DNA of 64,000 bases from Fusarium oxysporum f. sp. lycopersici 4287 (Eukaryota > Ascomycota > Sordariomycetes > Hypocreales > Nectriaceae): NCBI RefSeq assembly GCF_000149955.1, contig NC_030992.1:2066978-2130977 (forward strand), given 5' to 3'. The notes beneath the pieces are model-generated. The model made no database searches. It was not told where the DNA came from and saw only the letters and a list, made by a program, of their open reading frames with translations. A program made the position numbers and the translations under genes. Shown piece by piece: positions 51,068-63,924 of this stretch; positions within the stretch are counted from its first letter, which is position 1; every line of letters begins with the position of its first letter.

Positions 51068-53929
51068 ATGTCCGACTCGGCCTCCACCGACGATGGAGGC
51101 ATTCCCGATCGTGGGCCGGTCGTCTTCGCCGTTACAACGGCCACTCTCGTCCTCGCTACAGTCTTCGTCGCAGCACGAATGGTCTCGCGGACCTTCATTG
51201 TTAGGAATGTCACTTGGGATGACCGCGTCATGATCCTCGCATGGCTCTTCGCCTTCTTCCTCTCCTTCACCATCTGTTTCGGCGTTCACAATGGCCTCGG
51301 ACGACACGACGAAAACATCGACCCGAACCGCTTGCCTGCCCTTCGCCGTTGCGAATATGTCTTTTCCATCCTGTACAATCCCGCGTTGATGGCCACCAAA
51401 ACCTCCGTACTCATATTCTACCTCCGTTTGGCCAAGCACACCCAAAGAGTCCTTCGATTTGCCTCTTGGTTGACACTTGCGGTCGTCAACATTGCTGGTG
51501 TTATTCTCACCTTCATGAATGTTTTCCAATGCCGCCCGACCCAAGCCGCCTGGGATGTTAACTATGACGAACGCGCGAAATGTATACCACTACTTACTGA
51601 GTTTATATGTTCTTCACCCGTCAACATCGTTACGGACCTGGCCATTCTCGCTCTACCTATACCTGTCCTCACCGGCATGCGCCTCCCTTCTCGCCAGAAA
51701 ACAATTCTGGTCCTCACCTTTACCGTTGGAATATTCGTTACCGTTGTCGATGTGGTCAGAATTTACTACCTTCAGCAAGCCATTACAGCACCAACCAGTA
51801 CAACTGCCGATCCCCAGTCTCGATTTGGTGGGCAGACCGACTTCGCCTGGAATGCCTCGCGCTCGCTTATGTGGAGTGCCGTTGAGGTTAACGTTGGTAT
51901 GATGTGCGCCTGCGTCCCGACATTGAAGCCTCTGGTCCTCAAGCTGCTCCCCTCCATGCTCTACGACCCCAATGGAACCCGCGCCAGTACACCCAAGGGG
52001 CCCAACGATTCAGATACGCCGTCAACGGGTCATCGCGCCAGTATTCAGCAGCCCCCTCCTGTCGCGCAAACCGGCGCACAGCCTCTCAATGCTAATGCTC
52101 CCATGAGCGCGATGGAATTTTTGACGACACCTTTCGACGAACCAGGCTCAACTCGTCCTGCGCAACGTGGTTACCAGAGTAATGGGACCTTTCAAACATC
52201 AACAACCATGACGTCTTCAACCGGAACTGTCGAGGGTGTTTATTTTGGCTTCGTCAACATGACAAAACCTAAAAGTATGCTCAAATGCAACAAGAAGCAG
52301 TCATTCAAATACTGCACAATTGTGTCCATCTTATTTCTGTTATGGGGAATATCATATGGCCTACTCAATACTTTGAACAACGTCATTGCGAAAGTCGACA
52401 ATATGACCACAGCTGAAACACTTGGCATGACGTCTGTATACTTCGGAGGTGGTTACTTCTTTGGACCCCTGCTAGTGGGCGAATGGATTCTTCGGCGCGA
52501 CGAACACAACCGATCGAAGCGACACAAGGCCAACGGCCACGACAGCGTTGGTGGCTTCAAAGTTACTTTTATCGTCGGGCTATGCTTTTATGGGATTGGA
52601 ACTGTCATCTTCTGGCCCTCGGCTGTTACCCAATCATACGCCGGATTCATGCTCAGCAACTTCGTTGTCGGGTTTGGTCTATCAATTCTAGAGGTTGGCG
52701 CAAATGCATTCTTGATACTTTGCGGCCCCCCCGAATACGGCGAGACTCGCGTGCTCATGGCGCAAGGTATCCAAGGCACTGGCAGTGTTCTTAGCGGCCT
52801 GCTGGCCCAGAAGGTCTTCTTCAAGGGCATTGTGGAGCAGAACAACGCGACCAGCATGACACTCATCAACGTGCAATGGACGTACCTAGGAATCACACTC
52901 CTGTGTGTTGCCCTCGGGCTCTTCTTCTACTACATGCCACTTCCCGAAGTGAGTGACCGTGAGCTTGAGCAATCTGCCAAGCATCTTCCGATGGATCCTC
53001 AGAAGAAAAGAGGCGGTCTACAACTTCGCACATGGAGTCTTATCCTCGCCGTTGTTGCTCAATACACTTACGTTGCTGCCCAGGAGTGTTTCAGCATCTA
53101 CTTCCGCAGCCTCATGATATCCATACTCCCCAACACACCCAACACCGGCGAGCAAGCAACCGAAGGTGCAGGCGACATTCCCAACCCCGATAAACCACCT
53201 GGCATCACACTCTCAATACCCGATTATCTCCTCATCGCGCATACCGCCTTTGCCGTGTCCCGCTTCATGGCAGCTGGCCTTGCATATCTCTCTGTATATC
53301 GTTCCCGCTTCCCACGACCCCGTACCATCCTCACCGCCTGCATCGCTGGCTGTTTCGTCTTTGCCCTTCTTCCTGTGGTTGTCCGTCCACCCAACCCTAA
53401 CCTTCTTGTTATACCCATCGTTCTCTTTTACTTCTTCGAGGGCCCTATATACCCTCTTATTTTTGCCATTGGTCTCCGTGGTCAAGGTCGACGCACCAAG
53501 CGTGCTGCCGCCTTTATCACTATGGGTAGTTCCGGCCCCGGGTTCTTCCCCTTTATCATGTATGGCATAATTAAGCACGGAGGCACCGTCAGAACGGCTT
53601 TCATCGTCGTCATTGTCCTCCAGGCTGTTTGCATGTCCTACTCGGTCTTTCTCCAATTTATTGGCGACGCCAAGCAACTCGTCGATCCTTGCCCTGCGGT
53701 GCGTGATGCCCTCAGACAGCCGGATGAAGAGATGCCGTCGCCTATGGAGACAGCGATTGCCGGGAGGGCGCGCCGACAAAGCACGATGAAGGAGAAATCT
53801 CAGGGGTTCTTGGATAAGGTGTCACATGGAACTAAAGTTATAAGTGCCAAGTTCCTCAGCACTCGGCGCCGGTCTTCACAACCCTCGATCCACCAATGCG
53901 AAGATAGTCGCGATAATGCGGCGTCATAA
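51068..53929 (+). CDS. Fusion of a fungal rhodopsin-type 7-TM domain with a FucP-like MFS sugar permease
   Basis: One uninterrupted 953-codon frame without introns. Residues about 15-295 form the 7-TM domain seen in Pth11-like fungal receptors and related membrane proteins. Its markers are NVTWDDRVMILAW (acidic pair D51/D52 after helix 1), VFQCRPTQAAWD (150s), NIVTDLAILALPIPVL (186-201) and the last helix VNVGMMCACVPTLKPLV. Residues 300-410 are a Pro/Ser/Thr-rich linker with no stop. Residues about 412-870 are a 12-helix MFS module of the fucose/glucose-galactose permease type: YFGGGYFFGPLLVGEW, GFGLSILEVGANAFL, CGPPEYGETRVLMAQGIQG and FYFFEGPIYPLIFAIGLRG. The C-terminal 80 residues are polar and basic, likely cytosolic. 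An internal Met at 398 could start a permease alone. If made as one chain it would couple a receptor-like part to a transporter in the same membrane. Confidence 0.88.
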   Translation: MSDSASTDDGGIPDRGPVVFAVTTATLVLATVFVAARMVSRTFIVRNVTWDDRVMILAWLFAFFLSFTICFGVHNGLGRHDENIDPNRLPALRRCEYVFSILYNPALMATKTSVLIFYLRLAKHTQRVLRFASWLTLAVVNIAGVILTFMNVFQCRPTQAAWDVNYDERAKCIPLLTEFICSSPVNIVTDLAILALPIPVLTGMRLPSRQKTILVLTFTVGIFVTVVDVVRIYYLQQAITAPTSTTADPQSRFGGQTDFAWNASRSLMWSAVEVNVGMMCACVPTLKPLVLKLLPSMLYDPNGTRASTPKGPNDSDTPSTGHRASIQQPPPVAQTGAQPLNANAPMSAMEFLTTPFDEPGSTRPAQRGYQSNGTFQTSTTMTSSTGTVEGVYFGFVNMTKPKSMLKCNKKQSFKYCTIVSILFLLWGISYGLLNTLNNVIAKVDNMTTAETLGMTSVYFGGGYFFGPLLVGEWILRRDEHNRSKRHKANGHDSVGGFKVTFIVGLCFYGIGTVIFWPSAVTQSYAGFMLSNFVVGFGLSILEVGANAFLILCGPPEYGETRVLMAQGIQGTGSVLSGLLAQKVFFKGIVEQNNATSMTLINVQWTYLGITLLCVALGLFFYYMPLPEVSDRELEQSAKHLPMDPQKKRGGLQLRTWSLILAVVAQYTYVAAQECFSIYFRSLMISILPNTPNTGEQATEGAGDIPNPDKPPGITLSIPDYLLIAHTAFAVSRFMAAGLAYLSVYRSRFPRPRTILTACIAGCFVFALLPVVVRPPNPNLLVIPIVLFYFFEGPIYPLIFAIGLRGQGRRTKRAAAFITMGSSGPGFFPFIMYGIIKHGGTVRTAFIVVIVLQAVCMSYSVFLQFIGDAKQLVDPCPAVRDALRQPDEEMPSPMETAIAGRARRQSTMKEKSQGFLDKVSHGTKVISAKFLSTRRRSSQPSIHQCEDSRDNAAS

Positions 53930-54356
53930 TTAATGCTGATGCCTCTTTTTCACCCATCTTTATATATATTTTACGGCCGAATAGTTTCGGAACTCTTGGG
54001 TTCATAAACAGCGAAAAAAGGGAGGCGTCGGGTTGGGTCAATGACGGATGAATTGTTTTTGGATGCTCTATACCCAACAGGTCCTTGTTCTGGATGGACA
54101 TTGGTACATACTTTTTTAATTAGTTATAGTTTCAAGGACGTGTATATGTGTATATATGTATCATATGTTGATACGGTATGATAATCAATGCGTTACCAAA
54201 AGTTCAAGAGCCAAACCGTTTCAGAAATTTGATGCTGCTATCTGCTATCATTTTGAATTAATTGAGTTGCTTGTCAGCCTCAAGATCATTTTTCAATTCG
54301 TTTGATACCAGTTCAGATCTGGAATCATATGCAATAAAATTAACCATGAACTTTTT
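53930..54356. other. Convergent intergenic region
   Basis: About 430 bp of AT-rich DNA with TATATG runs between two convergent stop codons. Probably 3' UTRs and terminators. Confidence 0.5.
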
Positions 54357-56212
54357 TCACCACCCAAATTGCTCCAGATGCAACTCAACACCAGCTCTGT
54401 TTTCCACGATACAGTCAGCAGCCGCGTCCTGAACGGCTGACATGAGTGTCCGGGGCCCGCAGCCCATCACCAGCACTCGTTTGTCGGATGGCAAATTCTC
54501 TATCAGTTCTTCCACAAGTGAAGCGACATCTGGCCTCCCAACGTGAAAGGCATCACCCATGGAAGCGTTTATCGCGGGTGAGAGAGCTTCGTTCTTCTCA
54601 ATGTCAAGTGATAATCGGGCAGTATCGACGTGGGGAAGAACGTCCTTTTCTGGGTCGGGCTCGATGAAAGTGCTGCTTGAAGACGCGTGCGATCGTGAGG
54701 AAAGCTGTCTCCAGGGGACAATCTCGGTTTCTGAAGCTCGTGTTACATAGATCTTGGTCGAGACACGATGGTCTCGACGTAGGGTCTCGACATGGTCGGC
54801 GTACCAGGTGAAATATGCTACAAGATTGGTTAGTATCGTGACATCACGGCTTTTAACGTGGACTTACTTGGTTTCCTGATCATCCATACGAATTCGATGT
54901 CGACATCGGCATCTGTGTCCAGTCTTTTGAGCATATCTAGAGCCGCGCCAACCGTGAAGCTTGCACCGCTCCCCCCTGCTATAAGCATGACCTTGTCATA
55001 CCCCTTGACATCAGGGTGATTACCGTAAGGACCCTCGACTGACCCTTTCAATGTGATTCCCGGGTACTCAAGGGCACACTTGTGCAAAGCCCGAGTGAAT
55101 CCGTCATGGGCTACCACAACAAACTCGAGGGGATCAGTAGCAACCATGGTGAAAGGGTGGGTTTCAACGGTGCGTACCCCGGGGATCCAAAGGAAGCCAT
55201 GTTTGCCAGATGAAGATCCATATGGTGCCTTGGCAAGTGTGACACGAGTACCACCATTAGGGAGCGGCGTGAGAGTGACAGTGTTATTAGCGCTGTTAAC
55301 AATGATACGTGCGAGGCGGATGATTCGGTCGAGGACCCAAATTCCGGCTGAAGCAAAAATGACGCACAGAACCTTCTTGCTAGGCTCCGGCTGATGGAGG
55401 CTGGTCAAGATGACAGCAAGGATCCAGAATACCACATGAAGGTAGTAAAATAGTTCGTACCACCACGTCCGGAGGACAGCACCGGCAAAGCCAAGGACTA
55501 AGAATGAGCCCATAGCGACCATGCCAAAGATTTCTTCTCTCGCAAGCAAACGTCGGAGAAAGTTTTGGGCACCGAAAACGGCAGCGTAACTGCAAGAGTG
55601 TACTATGGCGAAGATAAGAGTAGTGTAGCCGGTTATGCGATGGAGAATGTTGAGGCGTTCATAAGAGGAGGTCATGAATATGACAATGGGAGTATTCTTG
55701 AGGGAGAGAAGGACGACGATGAGGAGATTTGCAATAGCTATCCTGTATATATTACGTTATTAGAAGTTTTGCTAAAAGATATGTTTGAAAACTAACCATC
55801 CGGTTCGAGAGGCCATGTTGGAAAGAAGCGGCATATTGTCGTTGTCCAGGTAAGTAAAAGTGACGACCGTGTTGATAACTAGGTATCCGAATATAGCAAG
55901 AGTATATCCTCCCGATGGTAACCTCGCGATATTTACAAGAGCACTCGCTCTCAGGCGCCTGTTATACAGTTAAACCAATATCCAGTTCCAGGTGAGGGCA
56001 GATCATTACCGGAAGATCGCTGTGGCGGTATTTGGTTTGCGCGAGGCACCTAGATCAACGCAAAGCCTTCTGAGAAGAATGGCTATACACATGGTGAAGT
56101 AGAAAGCAGTCATAGCTGTAGCAAAGAAAACCATGGCATTGTAGTTCAGTTGTTGACGCCGGGCAAGTTTGGCGGCAAAGGCCGGATCCGGATGTGTCGA
56201 ACCGCCTGCCAT
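54357..56212 (-). CDS. Ferric/cupric reductase transmembrane component (FRE/NOX-like)
   Basis: Four exons, 56212-56010, 55958-55797, 55742-54868 and 54817-54357, with introns of 51, 54 and 50 nt and 566 residues. The start MAGGSTHPDP is chosen over an upstream in-frame Met because of its context and because the upstream part is a Ser-rich leader. Four histidines in two HX13H pairs (156/170 in ILHRITGYTTLIFAIVHS and 224/238 in YYLHVVFWILAVILTSLH) are the bis-heme ligands. The FAD motif is HPFTMVAT (317-324), the NADPH loop is AGGSGASFT (about 377) and the C-terminal nucleotide motif is MGCGP (531-535). The enzyme passes electrons from cytosolic NADPH across the plasma membrane to reduce Fe3+ or Cu2+ before uptake. 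A permease or multicopper oxidase partner is not in the window. It is convergent with the fusion gene. Confidence 0.93.
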
Positions 56213-58558
56213 TGTTAGATCGAAGTGCGGGTGAAGTTTGAGAGTCGAACTGGCAAAGAGTTTCAGATGTGAAGAAGAGGATGAGGAAGAGGAAGAGGTT
56301 GTGTTGACAGGAGAGAGGGGAGAGAAAGAAGTAGGCGGTCGTACTAAGTAGGACAAGACACAATGATCGTGAAGAAGTCAGTCGGGGAGGGTATCAGTGT
56401 GTCAGAGGATCAATCTCCAAAGTCACACGGCAACGACTGAATGAGATGTGGCTAATGTTTGGTTGGGGACTCATGGCCGTTCCCTCCCTTTTATATCTTT
56501 TGTTGGCCGATATGATCCGAGGCTTTGATCTTACAACCTGACAGTTTCGCGTTCTATCGCAAGTACTTCGAATTATTCGCATAGGGGCTTTTGGTAATCG
56601 ATATGCGGGATCCATCAGGACGTTCGAGACAGCTCCGGAGAGAATATAAGAGCAGCTCATTACATTGGCAGAGACACACCTATAGCTTTGACTTACTGAC
56701 AGATAATTTACCGCCAACAGATATGCAGGTGCCAAATTCTAGGCAGAGTGTGACTGATGCCAGAAGTTGATCTGTGAGCGGTTGTGAGTCCAAAGATCGC
56801 GGGAACTGGCATGAATCATCATGAAGGATGCAGCTCGAAATCGGGTCAACACGCCTAACTAAAGGCACAACACATTTAATCTCTATGTGAATTTTGCGTA
56901 TTGGTTTCAAAGCCACAACAATCTCTGTCCACCATCTAACGTCAAGGCACGTGTTCTTTGCCAACATGCAGATCTGCTTCGGCCACCTCTGGCGCTTCTT
57001 GAGGCTGAAACTGTGCTTCAACTTCTGCATGAGCATTTGCATTGATCAAATATATATGGCTCAAGAGAGTATGGGCATAAAAAGAAAGCTTTTGTACAGT
57101 ATCTCAGCCCCAAGTCGAGGCTGTGGGCTTCCTCACCACGAGTCTTCTGGATGTCTTTCAGGAGCAACAGTTAAATACAAAACGCCCAGATGAAATGTGA
57201 CAACTTCACCGCAGACTATAGTTCATGAGAGAGGTAACATTCATTAAACTTTATCCTCAGTTTGTGGCAACCTTTTCCACATGGCTTGGCCACTTCTAAA
57301 TGCTTGACCCGTTGCAAACAATTAAAGGAGTCTGCAGTGATTACCAACCTTCCGTACATGAGTATACGCACACACAACCCGCATGTGTGTTGTATGACTT
57401 GAGGTGTTTTAGACTTGTTTATATCCTATTCTTTGTCATGGTTCTGAGAATTCGTTTTATGTGGGGACGAAATAAGAGGAAACCTTCCAACTACTTCCTG
57501 AAGTTCGCAAGATGATATCGCAGGATAGAGGCGGCATCCTGTCCGAGTTTGCTCAAGAAATGAAGTGAAAGGAAGCCTCAGACCGTGAAAAGCTGTCGCT
57601 TGGACCTCAAAAGGAGGCGTAAGCATCGGACGAAGCATCGAGCGGAGGGTCGTTTGGCGATGATATTATCAAGAAGAAGTGAAATATCTCTTGAGGTGCG
57701 CCTCGAATCTTCTTGTTCCACTGGTTGAAACCTTTCCCTTGCATCTTGTTCGGTCGCTTTAATGACCAAGAAACACTTCAACAAGACATATACCTCGATC
57801 TCAAAGCAATTCCTGTGTATCGTCGGCTTCTACCCCAGATGCAACGGCATCGTGTGATACAAGCATGCTTTGTCAAGCTGACAGATATGTCGAATTTGTT
57901 AAACCTTGTCACACAACATTGGGCATGAAACCGAGATGATTGATGTCGCTACATGAGGTTGCCAACAATGTCGAGGAGGCTCTTTGCAAAGTACTCGGCA
58001 TTACGTATGGTGTACATGGTTGCACACAGCTATGACAGGGCTTTCACCCCCTTTTACAAAGCGCCACCGTTTCACTCCTGCCAGAAGCCGCCGGACCTCC
58101 AAAATATATAAGTATTGCTTAGCACGATCCGCTGATTGTTGACCGTGCCCGCGGTTATGCTTGTAGTACCGCAGTCGCAGTTATGTCCCTGGGCAAGCAT
58201 AAGGCGAGGAGCTATGAAGGCAATCAAATGCAAGGGGTCGTTTTCTCATACAAATTCTTCATTGTCACCTCGACATGAGCAACATGCGTCTAACCACATG
58301 AAAAGACGGAAATCGATGATCGACTGTACACCTGGTCCGTTTCACCCGACCAGCGGTTGTTCTGAAAGCGGCTGAACTTGCCGTGTGGAAGCTCGTGCTA
58401 TAGTTTGCTAGTATGAGCAATCACAATGGCTAGACACCCGGGTTGCTCTTTGGTAATGAAGCGGGAACCCGCTCGGATGTGGCAACCATTGAAGTTCTGG
58501 GATCGGTCCGTTCATCCATGTCTTTGCTGGCGTGTGACGAAAGTGTGTAGGAAAACTT
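56213..58558. other. Gene-poor region between the ferric reductase and the SDR gene
   Basis: 2.3 kb. The first part is the ferric reductase promoter. Short frames without motifs occur; no RNA gene was recognised. Confidence 0.45.
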
Positions 58559-59543
58559 CTAAGCGATTGACATTTTCATACCTCCATTCGCGCAAATTAC
58601 ACTTCCTGTTGTCCACCCACTCTCTTCTGAACAGAGCATATCAATTGTACCGGCGATTTCGGTCGTAAACCCAGGTCTTCGATTACCCATGTTCTCACGT
58701 ACCGTTCGATCAAAGCGTTCAGCATCAGTCCCAACCATAGCCAAAACCTCCGGTTCACCGTTATACTGCGCCAATGGGGCTGCGTCAACATAAGGCTGGT
58801 TTATGTTCCAGAAAGTCTGTCCAGCGGCTGCGTACATATCTCCCCAAGCAGGCCCGGGATTGACAGCATTGACTGTAGCACGAGTAGCCAGCTCACGACT
58901 CCAGGTCCGTGTCATTGCTTCCAAGGCCGCTTTACTCCCGGCGTAAACAGATTGGCCCTGATACCCGATAGACGAAGATACACTGGAAACATTGACAATG
59001 CGGCCCGCGCGGTTTGTGGGAAGATGCGGGGCGACAGCCTGGGTCAGGAGGAGAGGGGCCAAGACATTGACATTATAGACGCGGTGAAACTCGACTTCTT
59101 GAATTTTTCCATGTCTTTCATCATTCATATGCTGGTTAGACGAGACACCGGCATTGTTGATTAGTATATCAATTTGGAAGGGCTTGTGCGGGTTATATAA
59201 ATCATGAAGGCGACGTGCAGCTTCAATGATTTTAGGAGAAGCTTCGGACGGCTTGCCCAAATCGGCCTGTACTGCAAGGCATTTAATGCTGTGCAGAGAT
59301 GATAGCTCGCCGCAAAGATTTCTGGTTAGTTCTGTGGACGAGTTGGAGGTGTAAACAAGGAGAAGATTGCATCCTTTGGCAGCGAGTCTCGCAGCAACGG
59401 CTGCACCAATACCTTGGCTGAGTCAGTGACGTTGTAAATTGGAAGTGGTTGGTGATAGACCAACCTCGAGAGCCTCCTGTGACTATTCCAAGCTTTGAGT
59501 CATAGGGACGATGAGACCTGGGGGAAGCTGCTGTATTCGCCAT
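58559..59543 (-). CDS. Short-chain dehydrogenase/reductase, classical type
   Basis: Two exons, 59543-59465 and 59412-58559, with a 52-nt intron splitting the cofactor motif and 310 residues. The joined Rossmann motif is TGGSRGIGAAVAARLAAKG. The structural motif is INNAGVSSNQ, and the active site is Ser in NVSSVSSS with Tyr and Lys in VYAGSKAALEAMT (YxxxK). PGPAWGDMY follows at the substrate lid, and the C-terminus has the usual GSVICANGGM. The order and length fit a NADP(H)-dependent 3-oxoacyl reductase-like SDR, a large group in which substrate cannot be told from sequence. The second SDR gene is divergent from it 1.1 kb away, but the two proteins differ and are not a recent duplication. Confidence 0.9.
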
Positions 59544-60642
59544 GATGGATGAAAGGACGAGTAGGTTTTATATATCAATTGATCGAAGAACAGCTCGCTG
59601 AGGACGCAGTCAATGAGAGTTTACATAAACCAGTATGTGCTTTGATAAGAAATTAAATTCAAAAAAGTAAATGATGCTCAAAATTTCGATTTATTATGGC
59701 GATGGATTTTGGAGGGTAGGTTGAGAACCCCACGAAGGTTCCTTTGAGTCTGCATCATGATGGTGGGGGCATGTGACGTAGACAACGTATGCCGCTAAAC
59801 ATAGAGGCAAGTGCGACACTATCTCATCATCAATCGATGCTACAAGAATGCATGGGAAAGCTCTTTCCATGAATACAAAACCAAGACCTATGTTGACTTA
59901 TCACGGTCATAGCTTCAATCACACCTTCCATTTGGAAGCCAGTTCCCTTCACATTCGAAGATTCTAAAGAGTCGACAAGAGGAGTCTACCTAAGTATATG
60001 CGGGGACCTATGAGGGGTAACAGCTGAGGGGTGCTCCAGGTCCATATCATGAAGCTCCTCCACTACCTTACAGGATGCTGCTGATGGTGAACCTTATGAA
60101 ATGGCCCTAGGGACTTCTTCCCACAATCCCCAAAGCAAGGGTCCTAGCCAATCAGAGACTCAATATCATGGAATCAACGGTCTCATTGATGGACAACTGA
60201 GAATGTCTCCATCAAGCCTTTCTTCTTTTATACAACTAACGGCTTTAGTCGTCAAATGCTCCTTCGACCGCTAGTCTGTTGTGCTCTCACTCGTCTTGTT
60301 TGGGTAACTCCGAATACTTCACGATGGAGACGGAACAGCGGTGATAACAAGGAATTGTCGTGTCACTGACCTCGGAATGTCCCAACTAGGGAGAACACCT
60401 TGGTATCGGAGGGCCGTGAGTCGCCGATGCTATTGATTGTTGATAAACAGAGGGTCTTCCAAGAGGGAAGGGTTCCGGGGCGCGGAACAAGGGGAGGGGA
60501 TTTGGCCAGCAATTGCTATCCTTGGATCGTATAAAGGCTCATGTATTACAATCTTCACTCTCATGTCTTTTGAGACACAATCTCTCTTCTGTCTTCCCCC
60601 ATCACTTTGTATACCTTATTTGTTGGAGAAGCAGTACTCAAC
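59544..60642. promoter_or_regulatory. Divergent promoter region between two SDR genes
   Basis: 1.1 kb shared by two oppositely oriented dehydrogenase genes, so joint control is possible. No clear site could be assigned. Confidence 0.45.
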
Positions 60643-61630
<988 letters not shown>

Positions 61631-61918
61631 TTCTGATATTGGAGAAATAGGGACCTGTCATTTGCACATAAAGGACGACGAGTCACTCAGGCAGTATATG
61701 AATCTTAGCATAAACATTGTTATAGAAAAATAGACTATACTAAGTATAAGAGCCTATAGAGAATAAGAAGAATAGGTAAAAGAAGGGGGGGTATTGAAAC
61801 ACGTACGACAAGCCTAACCTTCTACCAATACACCATAGACGACTCTACCAACAAAATCACGATGTCCAAACTGAAAATGTCCTCATTCGATGTACTCGCC
61901 CGGCTCAAAGCCCTCGCC

Positions 61919-63924
61919 TCAGTTGTCCTTTCTCCATTTATGGGGAGATAAAGGAGAATGGACGCCTGTAAGACGTAACGCCTCTGCCTTCATGGCTGGG
62001 TCGTCCTTGATAGTCCCCTGAATTTTGGCGTATTGGCGCTTGTTCTTCCACCCAAATGGATCGAACGGAAGTCTCTTGATACCCAGACTATTCTGTTCCT
62101 CGTCGTACTTTGTCGCTTGAAGGATAGAATCTGCAATTTGCACAAGCTGCGCAAAAGAGTCGCTCTTTGGGAGCTTGTTAAGTTCACCGCGCCCATGTTT
62201 GACATATTTTACGCCTTCAATTAGGATACTCTCGTCTTTAGTCGTCAATACCGTGAAGAATGAGCATAGAGCCTTTGATTTGGCGATTGACCTCTGGATC
62301 CATCGTTTCGAAATACTCTTTGCACGACTTGACCCATTTGTCAGCGTCATTCAGGAGAATTCTTGCCAATGTATGATCGCCCTCCCGTAGAGCAAGTTGA
62401 AGATAGTTGCGAGTTCGGAAGAAGCAGACCAAGTTCAGATAGTTGATTCGGTCCACGAGGTTCGGTGCTTCTTCTTCATCGGTTCCTTTGTTCTCCTTCC
62501 GAACTGCATTGATTAGACTGTCAACCGTGATGTAGTTGGCTTTTCCTTGAACTCTTATGCTGTCATTGCTGGCCCGAAGTTCCTCTTTGAGGTTTTGTAC
62601 TTGTAACTCCAATTCCTTGACCCGGTTTCTGCAAGCATCGTCCTGGGTGGCATGAGACTGTGCGGCTTTTACTGACCAGGGCTTCTTCTCGAGTTCCTTT
62701 ATCTTGCTTGAAAGTTTTCTCGTTGTGTCTTGTTCACTGCATAATTGATCTAAGAAAGTATCCCTTTCTGATTCTGCTTCGGAGACCTTCTTCTCCAAGC
62801 TTTCCTTGGTTACAGGTGATAATGGTGAGCTCTGACTAGACTCTGAGGCTTCTCTGACGGAAGTTAACGGGGTCCTAGGTAGCTTTACGGTGGGTGGAGG
62901 CGGAATAGAATGTTTGTTGTATTGCATCGAGGAATCCTCAAGGTCCGCCTTTTCCTCTTCCGCCTTACTCCCTGCTGTCATGTCAGTATACAAAGCCAGT
63001 TGACGAACATCTTTTTTAGTTACCACAGGGTTCGTTTTGTATATCCGTCTTCTCTTTTTCCTCTTGTTGTAGCCTTTCTGTCTCCTCTTTGAGCCTGTGG
63101 ACTTCCATCTCGAGCTTGCTGTTTTCAGTTTGCAGCTGCTGACAGCGAGACTCCTTTTCTTCACAATCTTTGATGGTCTGGCCTAGCTTTTCAGTTACAT
63201 CGTGCTGCTGCGTGGCCATCTCGAGCTGCAGTCGATCCATGCTCTTGATGAACTCGTTAACATACTGGACAGGGACATCCTTCTTGTTCCTGCACCAGAT
63301 TAAGAGAGCTGCATGGATCCCACTGTTGGAGATAAATTGGTGAGTCACCTCCTCTCTCAGTTCAGGAGTTACATTAACCCCTTGGTCCTCCAGGCCTTTG
63401 TTCTGCTTCTCGGCTTTCTCCATTGGAGGAGTTGTAGGTCGCAAGTGAGGGCCCAGTGGGTCGGGTTTACCTGCAAAAGGGTCAATTATTCTAGCGTCAT
63501 ACGCCTGTTGCGCATCCTTGATCTCTTGGTTTGATACTGACATGTTCCGTGCGAACTGAAATTCACGATCCGGATCGCCTCTTTCGGGTTCATGGTGCTT
63601 GCTTCCCCACCAGTTGTGATCTTTTGTCTTTCGCTTATTTCTGTAATTTTTGTATGTTTCTATAGTCTCTCGAGCCACTTGAGTCCTGGTCGGTTTAGTT
63701 GACGTGGGGGAATCATCGAAGTAAGGCTCATTCTGGCTACGAGGAGATCCGGAGCCAGTGTCTTTGAGGGAGGGTTGTTGTTGGTGGTGATGAACCGTTT
63801 GTCCTGTTTCCTGGACCTCTTGTCCTGTCTCCGATTTTTTATCTTCCGTCATTTCGAATTTTGAACTCTGGTTCCAGAAGAAGTAAACAAATGTTGTATG
63901 AGAAGGAGTCTTGGGTCGTGGCAT
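61919..63924 (-). CDS. Unrecognised coiled-coil protein
   Basis: Three exons joined in frame: 63924-63024, 62974-62252 and 62214-61919, 639 residues. The first intron (49 nt) is ordinary; the second would be only 37 nt, short even for a fungus. I do not recognise a family. The N-terminal third is polar and disordered (Gln/His/Ser/Pro). A globular-looking segment follows (VNVTPELREEVTHQFISNSG, AALLIWCRNKKDVPVQYV). Then come two long heptad-rich stretches with Glu, Lys, Leu and Gln (KLEMEVHRLKEETERLQQEE and later ELELQVQNLKEELRASND). The C-terminus returns to a mixed helical region and ends HKWRKDN. An alternative start is the Met at 63852 (MTEDKKSETG). A structural or scaffold role is likely from shape only. 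Confidence 0.68.

Noticed and set aside
53213..53779. 188-codon minus-strand frame
   Set aside because: Antisense shadow of the permease half of the fusion gene; highly charged, no motif.
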